From: Actinosynnema sp. ALI-1.44
Lineage (GTDB): Bacteria > Actinomycetota > Actinomycetes > Mycobacteriales > Pseudonocardiaceae
NCBI RefSeq assembly: GCF_001984155.1
Contig: NZ_MTQO01000039.1
Coordinates: forward strand, 182,463 to 246,462
Direction of reading: 5' to 3'
DNA length: 64,000 nt
Shown here: positions 44,479-53,983 of the stretch, one piece after another
Layout: each line of letters opens with the position of its first letter
How positions within the stretch are numbered: position 1 is the first letter of the stretch
Position numbers and translations under genes: made by a program
Notes under the pieces: model-generated
What the model was told of the DNA's origin: nothing
What the model saw: only the letters and a program-made list of their open reading frames with translations
Databases searched by the model: none

Positions 44479-44725
44479 ACGCGGCGGAGCCGCGGATCGT
44501 GGCGAAGCCCGGCACCGTGTCGTTTCCCTACAAGGTCAATGAGGACGAAGTCGAGCAATTGGTGATCACTCCCGAAACCGAGCAAGGAGACATCGAGTGG
44601 CGGTTGCGGCTCAACTGGACTTCCGGGGCTGACGTCGGGGAGTTGGTGGTTGACGACTCAGGGAGACCTTTCCGTACGACTTCGGCCATCGCTGCGCGCA
44701 CATCCTGCTTTAACTCCGCGGCCAA
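44460..44725 (+). pseudogene. unknown domain fragment after the ABC gene
   Basis: A second frame reads FELDLDAAEPRIVAKPGTVS then FPYKVNEDEVEQLVITPETE, IEWRLRLNWTSGADVGELVV and DDSGRPFRT. It looks like a genuine beta-rich domain (I recall similar C-terminal domains in actinobacterial regulators but cannot name it). There is no start codon or ribosome binding site. It joins the ABC gene across the A-run, so it is a fragment brought in by the rearrangement that removed the permease. Confidence 0.35.
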
Positions 44726-44737
44726 GGTGTGGACACC

Positions 44738-46333
44738 ATGTTGACCAGGCTGGTCCTAGTGGCCGCGCTGCTTCTCGCGGGGGCGTGCACCACCAATCCC
44801 GTACCGTCGCCGTCTGGGACTTCCGCGTCACCTGGACAGCCGAAACCGGGCGACCTGCCAAAGTGGATCAAGTCGTCGCACGGGGTGCCCGTCGAATTGG
44901 GAAGGGGACAGCGTGCGGGGTGGGATGGCGGGCTGCTGGTGGCTGACGATGGCACGGTTCGTACGTCGAAGGACGGCCGTGAGTGGCGCGTCGTGTCACC
45001 CGAGGGCGTGGTTGCGGCCGTGGCGGGCGAAGGGCACACGGTCGCGGGCTATGGCTCTTCTGGCTATTTCCTTGCCTGGTCGGATCGTGGGTTGACGGTG
45101 TGGCGCACCGAGGACGGCCAACGGTGGCACGCGGTCCCCCTGGACCCCGGTGGCCTCAAGATCGAGTCCCGGGAGCGTCTCAAGGTTGAGATCACCGCGG
45201 GGCCGCGTGGTGTGCTTGTCGTCGGCGTCGACAACTTTCACCCACCGAGCTATCAAGGCGTCTATGTGTGGATGTCGACCGATGGCCAGTCCTTTGGATC
45301 GATGACGAAAATCACCAAGCCGGACGAGGAAACGGGGCTGTCCGTCGATGCGGTGGCGACCTCGAGCGGCTTCCTGATGGTTGCGGCGCAGACGGTTCTG
45401 TCCTCGGTGGATGGAACGCGTTGGCAGGACGTCACTGCGGGGCTCCCGGATACGGGTGGATTCCTCCATGTGAGCGGCAATGCGTCGACGGTTGTGCTGT
45501 TCGCCCGTAAACCAAATTCTGAGGCGCAGCTGCCACAGGCGTGGTACCGGCGTGACGGAGTGTGGCGTCAAGCCAAGTTGGACCCTGGTCGACTGCCCGA
45601 TGCCGGCGTGGTCCCGGCCGACGAGGTCGTCGTTACCGCGATGCGTGACTGGGGCTCCGGGTTCATCGCCGTCGGTCACACGTACGGTGGTGAAGGCCGT
45701 GAGGAAGCAGGATTGGTGTGGTACTCAGCCGACGGCTCTGGATGGACTCGAATGCCGGTCCGTGACAACGAGTTCCACACCGTATTGGGATTCGACGATG
45801 TCACGGTCAGTCGGAACAAGGCGGTGCTGTTGGGGGCTTCGTCCCACAACTCGGACACGCTCGTGATGTGGCACGCCGAAGCTCCGCCGCTACCGAAGCG
45901 CGTGGAGCCGTCTGTCCAGCCCTCGAATACTGCGACCGCTCCACCGTCGCCCGCGTGCGGTGAGCTTGCGCGAACAACCCGAAACGGTAGGAAACTGGAG
46001 TGGCGCGACGCCGATCTCGTCCCGCAGGTACATAAAGCCGCTTGCCAGCGCGACTATGAGACGCTGCAACGGTTGATGCCGGAGAGGTTCACGTACAACA
46101 CAAGGCACGCGTCGGCAAGCGACGTGATCACCTCCTGGCGCAACACGGATCCCCAGGGAACATTCCTTGATCAACTTGCCCGCGTACTGGAGACAAGCCC
46201 GGACGCAACACAAGCGGGATTGCTGTTTTGCGGTGTTTCAGGCACGGTGGCAGGCTTCTCGCGTCCTACTCACCAGGCTCCGGAACAGTGGACCCTTTTC
46301 GGCCTTCCCGGGCAGCACACCACACAGTGCTGA
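44738..46333 (+). CDS. secreted lipoprotein with beta-propeller-like repeats
   Basis: The protein has 531 residues; ATG 44738 is preceded by AAGGTG. The signal sequence LTRLVLVAALLLAGAC ends in a lipobox-like L-A-G-A-C and is followed by a Pro/Ser linker. The body contains BNR/sialidase-like repeats (TSKDGREWRVVSPEG, TEDGQRWHAVPLDPG, STDGQSFGSM, SSVDGTRWQDVTAG, SADGSGWTRMPV), each an S-x-D-G-x-x-W hairpin of a beta-propeller. A further C-terminal domain starts near 405 with Cys residues (PACGELARTT, AACQRDYETL). It is probably anchored outside the cytoplasmic membrane. Function is unknown. Confidence 0.75.
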   Translation: MLTRLVLVAALLLAGACTTNPVPSPSGTSASPGQPKPGDLPKWIKSSHGVPVELGRGQRAGWDGGLLVADDGTVRTSKDGREWRVVSPEGVVAAVAGEGHTVAGYGSSGYFLAWSDRGLTVWRTEDGQRWHAVPLDPGGLKIESRERLKVEITAGPRGVLVVGVDNFHPPSYQGVYVWMSTDGQSFGSMTKITKPDEETGLSVDAVATSSGFLMVAAQTVLSSVDGTRWQDVTAGLPDTGGFLHVSGNASTVVLFARKPNSEAQLPQAWYRRDGVWRQAKLDPGRLPDAGVVPADEVVVTAMRDWGSGFIAVGHTYGGEGREEAGLVWYSADGSGWTRMPVRDNEFHTVLGFDDVTVSRNKAVLLGASSHNSDTLVMWHAEAPPLPKRVEPSVQPSNTATAPPSPACGELARTTRNGRKLEWRDADLVPQVHKAACQRDYETLQRLMPERFTYNTRHASASDVITSWRNTDPQGTFLDQLARVLETSPDATQAGLLFCGVSGTVAGFSRPTHQAPEQWTLFGLPGQHTTQC

Positions 46334-46424
46334 GTCGCTATTTCTTGACCTCGTAGCGCAACGAACTAGGCTCGTCCGACCCCTCTCCTGCCCATGCCAA
46401 GTACAAGGTCGAGGCTGCGGTTCC

Positions 46425-46515
46425 CCGCGTATCACGACCGAGCTGCAGGCCGGTGGTGAGACGGTGAGCGAGAACACCGTCGCGTCGATCATGGCCGAGA
46501 TCGAGATCGAGGGCA
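46425..46515 (+). mobile_element. IS3-family transposase (orfB) scrap
   Basis: GCGSPRITTELQAGGETVSE then NTVASIMAEIEIEGIG matches the G-S-P-R-I-x-x-E-L-x-x-x-G-x-x-V-x-x-x-T-V-A-x-x-M segment preceding the DDE domain of IS3 elements. About 30 residues remain. Confidence 0.55.
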
Positions 46516-46705
46516 TCGGTCGTTCCCGGTGCGGTCTCGCCGAGCGCGGTCAGCTCCGCTCGCACCCGCGGCTGCCAGCCGTGCGCCCCGATCCGATCAC
46601 TACGGCTATGACAAACACGACTCGGCCGGTCGTAACCAGCCCCGGCTCGAAAGGTTGAAGTTTCAAGCCGGGGCCCAGTCACCATATACTATTCAGTATT
46701 CAGCC

Positions 46706-47107
46706 TTAAGAAGAGAACGAAGAGAATCGCCCAAGCTCTTCTACGTGATTGTAGTCACCACGAATGTCTTGGATAATCTTCAGGCTCTTGGCGTTCTCTT
46801 CGCTCAGCACCACGACTCGTCGCGCGCCGTCGTCGGACACCCACAGGCTTGATGCCAAAATGGTCTCGTCTTCATATTTCGGTCGTGTGAGTCGATGAGA
46901 CTGCGTGCCGGTGACGACACGCTTCATTGTCGCACCGTCCAACGGGGCATCCCACACCCAGCCATCGCAGTCGTCGATCGCGATGACAGCGCCGGCCTTC
47001 TTGTATTCCACGACTTCGTCGGGTTCAAGCCAGCCCGTGATCTCCGCCCACCGACTTCCATCAGGACCGATGAGATCACCCTGATCATATCGAGGCTCGT
47101 TCATCAT
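46706..47107 (-). CDS. probable immunity protein for the RHS toxin
   Basis: The protein has 133 residues from ATG 47107, with GGGAAGA just upstream. It starts 35 bases after the RHS stop on the same strand. It is soluble and acidic in the middle (AVIAIDDCDGWVWDAPLDGA), with beta strands and a C-terminal helix (LSEENAKSLKIIQDIRGDYN). Codon use is lower in GC than the RHS body, as is common for immunity genes. I do not recognise its family. The assignment rests on position, size and composition. Confidence 0.6.
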   Translation of the reverse strand: MMNEPRYDQGDLIGPDGSRWAEITGWLEPDEVVEYKKAGAVIAIDDCDGWVWDAPLDGATMKRVVTGTQSHRLTRPKYEDETILASSLWVSDDGARRVVVLSEENAKSLKIIQDIRGDYNHVEELGRFSSFSS

Positions 47108-47142
47108 TCTTCCCGTATCTTTTTCCTCCAGGACCCATAACT

Positions 47143-50100
47143 CTACCAGTAGTAGTGGCGCGTTCCGATTCTATCCTTCTTACGCCCTCTTTTAGCGTCT
47201 TCTTTCGTACGGTAGTAGTCGCAATGAACGTGGTTGTTGCTTGAGCACGGCCCTCGATACCTGGCCCGCCCACCCGTACGTACGGCGTCACGCTTCGCCG
47301 CGCTCTTGGCGGCATTCTTGCTTGGATACTTCTTGCCACTGTTGCCGCTGTTCGGCTTGTAGTTGGTCGGCGCTTTGATCCCGCCGACTCCCCACTCAAT
47401 GCCTTGGCGGGTGTTGGCGCCGATGGCCCACCCGCCCTTGAAAACGTGCGGTGCAGCGGCAGTGCTCCCGCCCGCTGAGGAGCTGCCGCCGAAGTGCGGT
47501 ACGGGGATGTGGATGGGGTGGGTTTTGACCAGGAACCAGCCGCCGATGAGCGTCACAGCGCCGACGACCAGCATGCCTTCTCCGACGCAGGCGTCCCAGA
47601 AGCAGTTGCCGTCGAGGTCGGTGTGGTTGATCGGGTCGGCCGCGGTGTAGTCGTAGTCGTTGGCGGAGCCACCTTCGACCGGGTCGACGGACAGGAACCG
47701 GCCCAGGAGCGGGCTGTAAGGCCGGGCTCCCATCTGAACCAGCGACAGCGAACCAGCGTGCTCGTAGAGCCGTTGGTATTGCCCGAGCCAGCCGTAGTCC
47801 ATTTTGCCTGGCTGGTTGTCCGGGACGCCCTGGTTGTCCACCGTGCCGTCCGCGGCCAGGGGTTGTCCGAACGGATCGTAGGTCCGCAGCGCCACGGTTT
47901 GCTTGCCCGCGCTGTCGGCCGACAGGACCAGATCACCCTTGACCGATGGATAATCCCAACTCGGCTGGGCGCCTGTTTTCGCCGTGTACAGCACTCCGCC
48001 AGGCAACGAGAATGACAGGGACGTAAGTCGTTTGTCGCTGTCCAGGGTGAGGTCCGCGCTGTCGTCGGTGCCGGTGTAGCCGTACAACACCGCCGTCGTC
48101 GTGTCGCCTTGATCGGCCTGGCGGCGGATAATCCGGTCGGTGGCGTCGCGGGTGTAATTCACCACCGCGGGGTTGGCACCGGTAGTACGGACGTAGGTGT
48201 TGCGGTCAGCACCGTCCCAGGACAGTGTGGTGACCGCGTCTCCGGAGGTGAATTGCGTGGCGCCGCCATGGGCGTTGTAGGTCACACCGGTGACCGCATT
48301 GGCGCCGAGAGTGGCCAGGAGCCGGTCCGCCGCGTCGTAGCAGTAGCCGGTTTCCGCTGTGCCTGCAGGGGTTTGGTCGAGTAGCCGCATGCGGTTGGTG
48401 TTCTTACCAGCGTTGGCGTTGGTCCCGGTTGGGCAGGACGCGGAAGAGGCGGAGGTGAAGTCGTAGGTGTAGTGGTGTCCCGTCACCCACGCCTCGGTCA
48501 GTCGTCCGGCCGTGTCGTACACGTAGTTCGGCGCGCTGGGCCTGGCGTCCCCACCAGCGAGAGTTTCGTTGGTGATGGTGCCCGCTCGCGTCCGGTCGAC
48601 CGCTGAGGTCACGTCGTGGCCGTCGCTGGTTCTCCAGGTTTGCGAGACTGTCCGGCCGGCGCTGTCCCTGCCGACGGACGCTAGCGACGACCCGTTGGCG
48701 TAGGACACCGAGGCCAGTTCACCGGCGGTGTCGAAGGTGACAGTGGCCAGGACGGTGTCGCCGAGTTTGGTGGTGAGCAAGCGGCCTGCGTCATCGTAGG
48801 TCGGGATGGTCACCTGGGGCGGATCTGCCGGGTTCGGCGGAATCACTTTCTGCGCGGTGATACGACCTGCCCTGTCATAGGTGGTCTCGGAGCGCGTGCC
48901 ATGCGCATCGATGTATGCCACTGCTCGGCCGACCAGGTCGACCACCGTGGTGACGGTTCCCGTGTTGTCGGTGACCGACGTGGTCAACGGATCGCCATTG
49001 ACCGCGTAGTCCCGGTGCACGGTACGGGCACCTGATGTCGACGAAGCGGGGATGGACTGATCGACCGGCCTGTCTCGGGCATCATAGGTGGTGCACGCCC
49101 AGTCCCCGGCCGTCGCCTTGGCCACCACTCGACCAGACGCGTCGTAGATCTGCTCGTCAACGCGAGCGGGACCGGAGGCCGGTGTCGCGGAGGTCGTCAG
49201 CTTGGCCATGCCGCCCTGGTTGACCGCTGGACTCCCAGTCACACAGGGATTGACGCGAGTTTCGGTGTCGCCGTAGAAGCCGTAGGTGGTCTGGGCGCCG
49301 TTGGACATGGTCTTGTTGATCTTGCGGAGATAGCCGCTGCCCACTGGCTCGTGCCCGTTGCCTCCGGTCAACTGCAAGCCCATGGGATCATTGATGGTCC
49401 TCGTGGGCACGCCGAACACCGGGTCCAGCCCAGCGTCGTCGTACCGGGTAGCGGAGGTGCGGTCAGCGACACCGTCCGATTCGGACGTCACAGTCGACGT
49501 GGCCAGGCCGTACCGGGGACGCAGAGAGGTACCCGGTACGGGTTCATGGACACCGCTGGGGGTGGTCCAGTGCGTCTCCAGCACTGCGGCTGACGTGGCG
49601 TCGAAGAAGTCCACGCGGATCCGCTTCACGGTTCCAGGAGCGTCGGCGTGCACGACACCCTGACGCCACTTCGCCGGGGTGACGATCCAGTCGTCAACGA
49701 CGATCTGATCGTCCACCCAGACCCGCACGCCATCATCCGCCAGCATCCGCAGTGTGTAGTCACCTGCCTGCGGAAGCAGGATCTCGCCGGTGGCACGCAG
49801 CGAGAAGTGGTCGGCCGGAATGCCTGCTGTGGGAGCGCCCTCGCCCCAGTTACGCAGCAGCTTCCCGTCCGCGTCGCCGATGCCGGTCGCGTACACCTTG
49901 GGTGCGCCGGCGAGGATTTCGTTGTCGTAGTAGGCGACCGACAGACCCTTCATACCCTCGTCATAGTTGGTGTGGCTATGCGGGAGCGTGGCCGTACACG
50001 CCGATGTGGGCTGCTGCCCAGTGAAGCACGACCCGGGGGCGGGGCCGTAGGTGTCGGTGGGCCGGTCGGCGTGGTCGTAGACCGTGGTCGAGACCCTGCC

Positions 50101-53100
50101 TGCCGCGTCCGTGGAAGTGAGTTTCTGGTCCTTGACATTCCAGGTTTGGCTGGTCGTTTTGCCGGTGGCGTCGGTGGCCGTGAGTGCCCGGTCGGCTTCG
50201 TCGTAGGTGATTCTCGTGTTGTAGCCGATGGCTGGTGAGAGCCCGAGCACGTCGACGAAGGTCTGCCGGTTTGCGGGATCGTAGCGGTAGGAGTGTCCCG
50301 GTCGCGGTTGCCCGATAGCAGGAATCGACGCCAGCGCCCAGTTGACCTTGGGTTTCTCGCCCGAGTTGGTCTGGTAGAGGACGGCGTAGGTCACTTCCCC
50401 CTCGTACTGACGGCGACCGGCGAGGTCGGCGGCGAGCCAGTCGTTGGCTTGGCCGTCACGGGTGGCCTCGATCAAACCCTGGGCGTTGTAGCCGATATCG
50501 GTGATCTCCGAGCCTGGGTCCTCGACCCGGACGATCCTGCCCTGGGCGTACCACAGACGCGTCTCGGTGCCGTCCCAATAGGAGACACGGCACAGCATCT
50601 GCGACGGCGCCAGTAGATCCGCACCGGGCGGAGGCTTGACGCCGCCGTAGCAGTCGTCGTTGGCACGGTTGTAGTGCAACACGTGTGACCGGCCGGACAC
50701 TGGGTCCTTGATCTCCCGCAGCCGCGAGGGCGTACCGTCGTAGAGGTTGCGCAGCATCGCCGACTTGCGGGAGTCCACCACGCTGCTCTGCGAGTCCAGT
50801 TTGCCGTCCGTGCGGAAGGAGAAGACCTCCGAGCCCTCGGTGAGGGTGACCCGGCCCGCGGAGTCCAAGCCGAGGATGCCGGTCTCGCCTGGTGGGGCTG
50901 TGTAGCCGCCGGTGCTCTTCTTGGTCCAGGTGTGCTTGGCACCTGCCGCGTCGGTCAGCACGATCGACTGGTCGGCGATCTTCGCCTCGGTGTACGACGC
51001 ACCAGTACCGTCCAGATCAGACGACAGCGTCCAGCCCTGCGGCAGGGTCGGTAGATCTGAGGAGTACAACCAGTCCGCCGGGACGATCTGCGACGGGACG
51101 GTCGACCCGTCCTTGGTGCGGACGAACAGGCGCATCTGGGCGTTGTGGGTGGCCTCGGCCAGCTCGACCTTGATCGGCACGCGCTGTCCCGCGGTCAGGG
51201 TCACCGCGGTGTTCTCCGACTCGGTCCAGTTGACGTCGCTGGGTTTGTTGACGTCGTAGACCTTGGTGTTGTTAACCCACACCACCGCGCCGTCGTCGTG
51301 CACGCCCGCGAACTGGTAGCTGCCGTTCGCTGGTGCTTGAAAGAACCCTTCCCACCGCACGACGAACCAGTCCGGCCCCAGCGCGGGCGCGAACGGTGAC
51401 TCGACGTCCCAGTTGACGTTCACCTGCGGCTCGGTTCGTACCAGCACCGGCTGTTGCGCGTCGTTGATGATCCCGTTGTGCGACAGGTCCGCGAAGTACG
51501 AGGCCTTGAGCCCCTTCGGATCGGTCTGCTGCGAGTTGTAGGTGAACGTCAGACCCGCGTTACCGCCGACCGTGTTGAACGTCGGCGAGGTCAACTGGGT
51601 GGTGACGTTGCCGTTGGCCAAGTTCACCGTGAACGGACCCACCGTGTCCACAGGAGACGGACCACGATCACCGATACGCTGATCGACCTTGAGATGCCCA
51701 ATCCACGGCGGCGTGGTCATGGTGATCCCGCTGGCGGTCGTGGCTTGCCAGGTGTAGGCGACACCGTCTTGCAGCACCCCCGTGGGGACAGTCCACGTCG
51801 GTGTGGAGATGCACCCGGAATCAACCACGACACCGGATTTCGCGTCCGGACCGGTCGCCACCCGGAAGCAGTACTTCACCGGATCACCATCGGGATCAGT
51901 CACCGGGTTCACCGACAGCGTCGGTGTCAACGAGGTCGTCACGCTGTTGTCCGCCGGCCCGGACAGCACCGCAGCCGGTGGAGCTGTGCCGGTGTCGACG
52001 CTAAGGGTGGCGTTGAGGTTCTTGTAGGTCCACACACCGGAAGCTTCGCTGCCGATCAGCATGAGATACGACGCCTGCTTGGTATCGACCACATGCCGCA
52101 GGAAACCGGTCAGGTCGGCCGAGGAGAAACTGCCGACATCGCCGACCAGTGCGCTAGCCAGCTTAGCGCCAAGGCCGTTGTAGTTCAACGCGGACGCGTG
52201 ATACAGCTCGGTGTTCCAGGTCTTGACCGACCCCACCACGCCCGTGTTGCGAGTAACATCCATCCGCGCGCCGACCACGGTCTTGCCATACAACGACGAA
52301 TAGTCGAACCGCAGCGCGGTCCGGTTGTAGGTGTCGCGTTCGTTGAGGCTGTTGCCGATCCGCAGTCCGCAGTTCTCACACGTGTAGTTGTCCGAGCGGT
52401 AGGACTGCGAGGACACCACACCGAAAGTGAACGTCGGGTCGACCCGCACCGGGTACACCCGACGCGCGTCGCGCAACCAGGCCTCGTCCACCGACACCGT
52501 CAACACCCACTGTGCGCCGTCCCGTTCGAGCCCATACCGGCCGCCGGTCATCGCCGGTGTCCGGTCCGCGTTGCCCGAAGAGTCCCAGGTCTCGATCGGG
52601 GGCATCACCAGCTTCACCACACCCGCGGCGTCGGAGAGCCGGACCGTGCCGTCCGCGGCGACAGCGGGCGTCAAACCATCGGTGGCCAAACGGAACCGCC
52701 ACGTGGCTTTACCAGGCTGAGGCTGGGTTTTCAGCACGATCGTCTCTTTGACCGAGCCCGGCGTGATCTCGTAGTCCAGATCAGTGCCCGGCAGCACGTT
52801 CTCGTAGACCGCCTTGCTCCCCTCGACCCGCACCGCGCTCGCCGCCGCACCCGGAAGCGCCAGCGACGCCCGCCTACCGTCCACCGCGACCGACACGACC
52901 TCAGGGTCGTTGGCCTTGTCAGCCATCGACGGCGACAACCCCTGCGCCTTCGCCTTCACCCGGGCACCACTACGGGCCAGCGTCGTATCCACCGGACGCC
53001 AACCACCCTGACCATCCGGCACGTTCAACGGCTGCGACGACTGCCGCACCGTCCGTGACCCGTCAGGGTTGAGGTATTCCTCCGCGAACATCGACCGCGA

Positions 53101-53394
53101 CTGCAACCTCGACCGCTGCGGATCGAACCGGCTCCCACCGCCGCCCACCAAAGTGGACATCGGGATGAAATCCGCCTTCTCCGCCACCGGGGAAGAACCT
53201 GGCGCTGACACAGGTTTAGACGGCAAAACCGGCAAATCGCGCGGATCAATACTTTTCGCCACAACATCCGACGGCGGCGCAGCCGCTGACGCGGGCACCT
53301 CCCCCACCGTCACACCAAGAACAACCACCAACGACACGACCATCGCCCGTAACATGTGCAGGCCAAATGGCCGGACCACTCTGTGGCCCGTCAT
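47143..53394 (-). CDS. RHS-repeat polymorphic toxin, secreted, 2083 aa
   Basis: ATG 53394 follows GAAGGGGG. The N-terminus RPFGLHMLRAMVVSLVVVLG ending in ASAAAP is a signal peptide. In order: a DNRLRE-like domain (about 330-500), a carbohydrate-binding-like linker, a PA14 domain (about 625-780, YFADLSHNG... W-E-G-F-F and H-D-D-G-A), YD repeats, a second PA14 (about 1145-1285), and YD repeats to about 1890. The RHS-core terminator RPYSPLLGRFLSVDPVEGGS follows near 1895. After DLDGNCFWD and a hydrophobic segment comes the variable tip (about 1960-2083), ending NHVHCDYYRTKEDAKRGRKK then DRIGTRHYYW. The H-x-H and R-H-Y residues suggest a nuclease-like effector (inference). A candidate immunity gene follows. 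Confidence 0.9.
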   Translation of the reverse strand: MTGHRVVRPFGLHMLRAMVVSLVVVLGVTVGEVPASAAAPPSDVVAKSIDPRDLPVLPSKPVSAPGSSPVAEKADFIPMSTLVGGGGSRFDPQRSRLQSRSMFAEEYLNPDGSRTVRQSSQPLNVPDGQGGWRPVDTTLARSGARVKAKAQGLSPSMADKANDPEVVSVAVDGRRASLALPGAAASAVRVEGSKAVYENVLPGTDLDYEITPGSVKETIVLKTQPQPGKATWRFRLATDGLTPAVAADGTVRLSDAAGVVKLVMPPIETWDSSGNADRTPAMTGGRYGLERDGAQWVLTVSVDEAWLRDARRVYPVRVDPTFTFGVVSSQSYRSDNYTCENCGLRIGNSLNERDTYNRTALRFDYSSLYGKTVVGARMDVTRNTGVVGSVKTWNTELYHASALNYNGLGAKLASALVGDVGSFSSADLTGFLRHVVDTKQASYLMLIGSEASGVWTYKNLNATLSVDTGTAPPAAVLSGPADNSVTTSLTPTLSVNPVTDPDGDPVKYCFRVATGPDAKSGVVVDSGCISTPTWTVPTGVLQDGVAYTWQATTASGITMTTPPWIGHLKVDQRIGDRGPSPVDTVGPFTVNLANGNVTTQLTSPTFNTVGGNAGLTFTYNSQQTDPKGLKASYFADLSHNGIINDAQQPVLVRTEPQVNVNWDVESPFAPALGPDWFVVRWEGFFQAPANGSYQFAGVHDDGAVVWVNNTKVYDVNKPSDVNWTESENTAVTLTAGQRVPIKVELAEATHNAQMRLFVRTKDGSTVPSQIVPADWLYSSDLPTLPQGWTLSSDLDGTGASYTEAKIADQSIVLTDAAGAKHTWTKKSTGGYTAPPGETGILGLDSAGRVTLTEGSEVFSFRTDGKLDSQSSVVDSRKSAMLRNLYDGTPSRLREIKDPVSGRSHVLHYNRANDDCYGGVKPPPGADLLAPSQMLCRVSYWDGTETRLWYAQGRIVRVEDPGSEITDIGYNAQGLIEATRDGQANDWLAADLAGRRQYEGEVTYAVLYQTNSGEKPKVNWALASIPAIGQPRPGHSYRYDPANRQTFVDVLGLSPAIGYNTRITYDEADRALTATDATGKTTSQTWNVKDQKLTSTDAAGRVSTTVYDHADRPTDTYGPAPGSCFTGQQPTSACTATLPHSHTNYDEGMKGLSVAYYDNEILAGAPKVYATGIGDADGKLLRNWGEGAPTAGIPADHFSLRATGEILLPQAGDYTLRMLADDGVRVWVDDQIVVDDWIVTPAKWRQGVVHADAPGTVKRIRVDFFDATSAAVLETHWTTPSGVHEPVPGTSLRPRYGLATSTVTSESDGVADRTSATRYDDAGLDPVFGVPTRTINDPMGLQLTGGNGHEPVGSGYLRKINKTMSNGAQTTYGFYGDTETRVNPCVTGSPAVNQGGMAKLTTSATPASGPARVDEQIYDASGRVVAKATAGDWACTTYDARDRPVDQSIPASSTSGARTVHRDYAVNGDPLTTSVTDNTGTVTTVVDLVGRAVAYIDAHGTRSETTYDRAGRITAQKVIPPNPADPPQVTIPTYDDAGRLLTTKLGDTVLATVTFDTAGELASVSYANGSSLASVGRDSAGRTVSQTWRTSDGHDVTSAVDRTRAGTITNETLAGGDARPSAPNYVYDTAGRLTEAWVTGHHYTYDFTSASSASCPTGTNANAGKNTNRMRLLDQTPAGTAETGYCYDAADRLLATLGANAVTGVTYNAHGGATQFTSGDAVTTLSWDGADRNTYVRTTGANPAVVNYTRDATDRIIRRQADQGDTTTAVLYGYTGTDDSADLTLDSDKRLTSLSFSLPGGVLYTAKTGAQPSWDYPSVKGDLVLSADSAGKQTVALRTYDPFGQPLAADGTVDNQGVPDNQPGKMDYGWLGQYQRLYEHAGSLSLVQMGARPYSPLLGRFLSVDPVEGGSANDYDYTAADPINHTDLDGNCFWDACVGEGMLVVGAVTLIGGWFLVKTHPIHIPVPHFGGSSSAGGSTAAAPHVFKGGWAIGANTRQGIEWGVGGIKAPTNYKPNSGNSGKKYPSKNAAKSAAKRDAVRTGGRARYRGPCSSNNHVHCDYYRTKEDAKRGRKKDRIGTRHYYW

Positions 53395-53540
53395 CCCACA
53401 ACCCCCTTCAGGGTAAACGTGCGCGCTCAGCCTCACGCGAACCAAACAAACGGACCGAAGCGTGGCACACCAACCACCACCCGGTAAGCGGCCGTTCGGA
53501 GCAGACCCAAGGAGACAGACATCTCACAACGCCCCGGAAC
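53349..53540. repeat. direct repeat, copy 2: 5' region of the RHS toxin gene
   Basis: This 192-bp segment covers the RHS ribosome binding site, the first about 15 codons and the upstream region. It matches 6063-6253. Outside both ends the two loci share nothing obvious. Confidence 0.8.
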
Positions 53541-53584
53541 TGACACAACTTTCTTCGGTCACTGCAAAGACTCGCACCACCACG

Positions 53585-53718
53585 TCACCTGGGCCCTGTT
53601 TCGCCGAGTTCGTGCATCAGGGCGACCAGGTGCAGGCACGCGGTGGCCGACAACGCCGACTCCGGCTCGTCCATCACATAGAAGCCCGGGTCGCGGAACA
53701 TCGACCGGAACACGGCGC
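53585..53718 (-). pseudogene. AAA/ABC-type ATPase scrap (Walker B region)
   Basis: The frame reads FRDPGFYVMDEPESALSATA then CLHLVALMHELGETG. This is the Walker B and D-loop segment of RecF/ABC-like predicted ATPases (L/Y-x-L-D-E-P-E-S-A-L). Nothing of the Walker A part remains. It lies upstream of the RHS gene. Confidence 0.5.
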
Positions 53719-53983
53719 AACGATACGCACCACTATGGACGGTCGTCTCAGCCTTTAGGTAGCAAAGCGCGAAGGGCCGTCCGGCTCCGGTGCACGACAG
53801 GACCGCGAACAAATCCGCGCCGAGGTGGTACCACCAGATCCACATGCGATTTGCGGCGCCCGAGGGCGGCAGTCACTGCTCGAACAGCGTTGGCGTGTCT
53901 TGTTTCACGTGATGGCGCGTGGGCGGTGATGTCATGAGCGCCGTGGCGCGCAGCGGCGTGTTCGTCCGCGTGGTTGCGTCGAT

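Noticed and set aside
51454..53058. Plus-strand open frame of 534 codons
   Set aside because: Antisense to the RHS toxin, His/Arg-rich low-complexity composition, no family signal.
47143..53445. RHS start at 53445
   Set aside because: The in-frame ATG at 53394 has the ribosome binding site and opens directly into a signal peptide.
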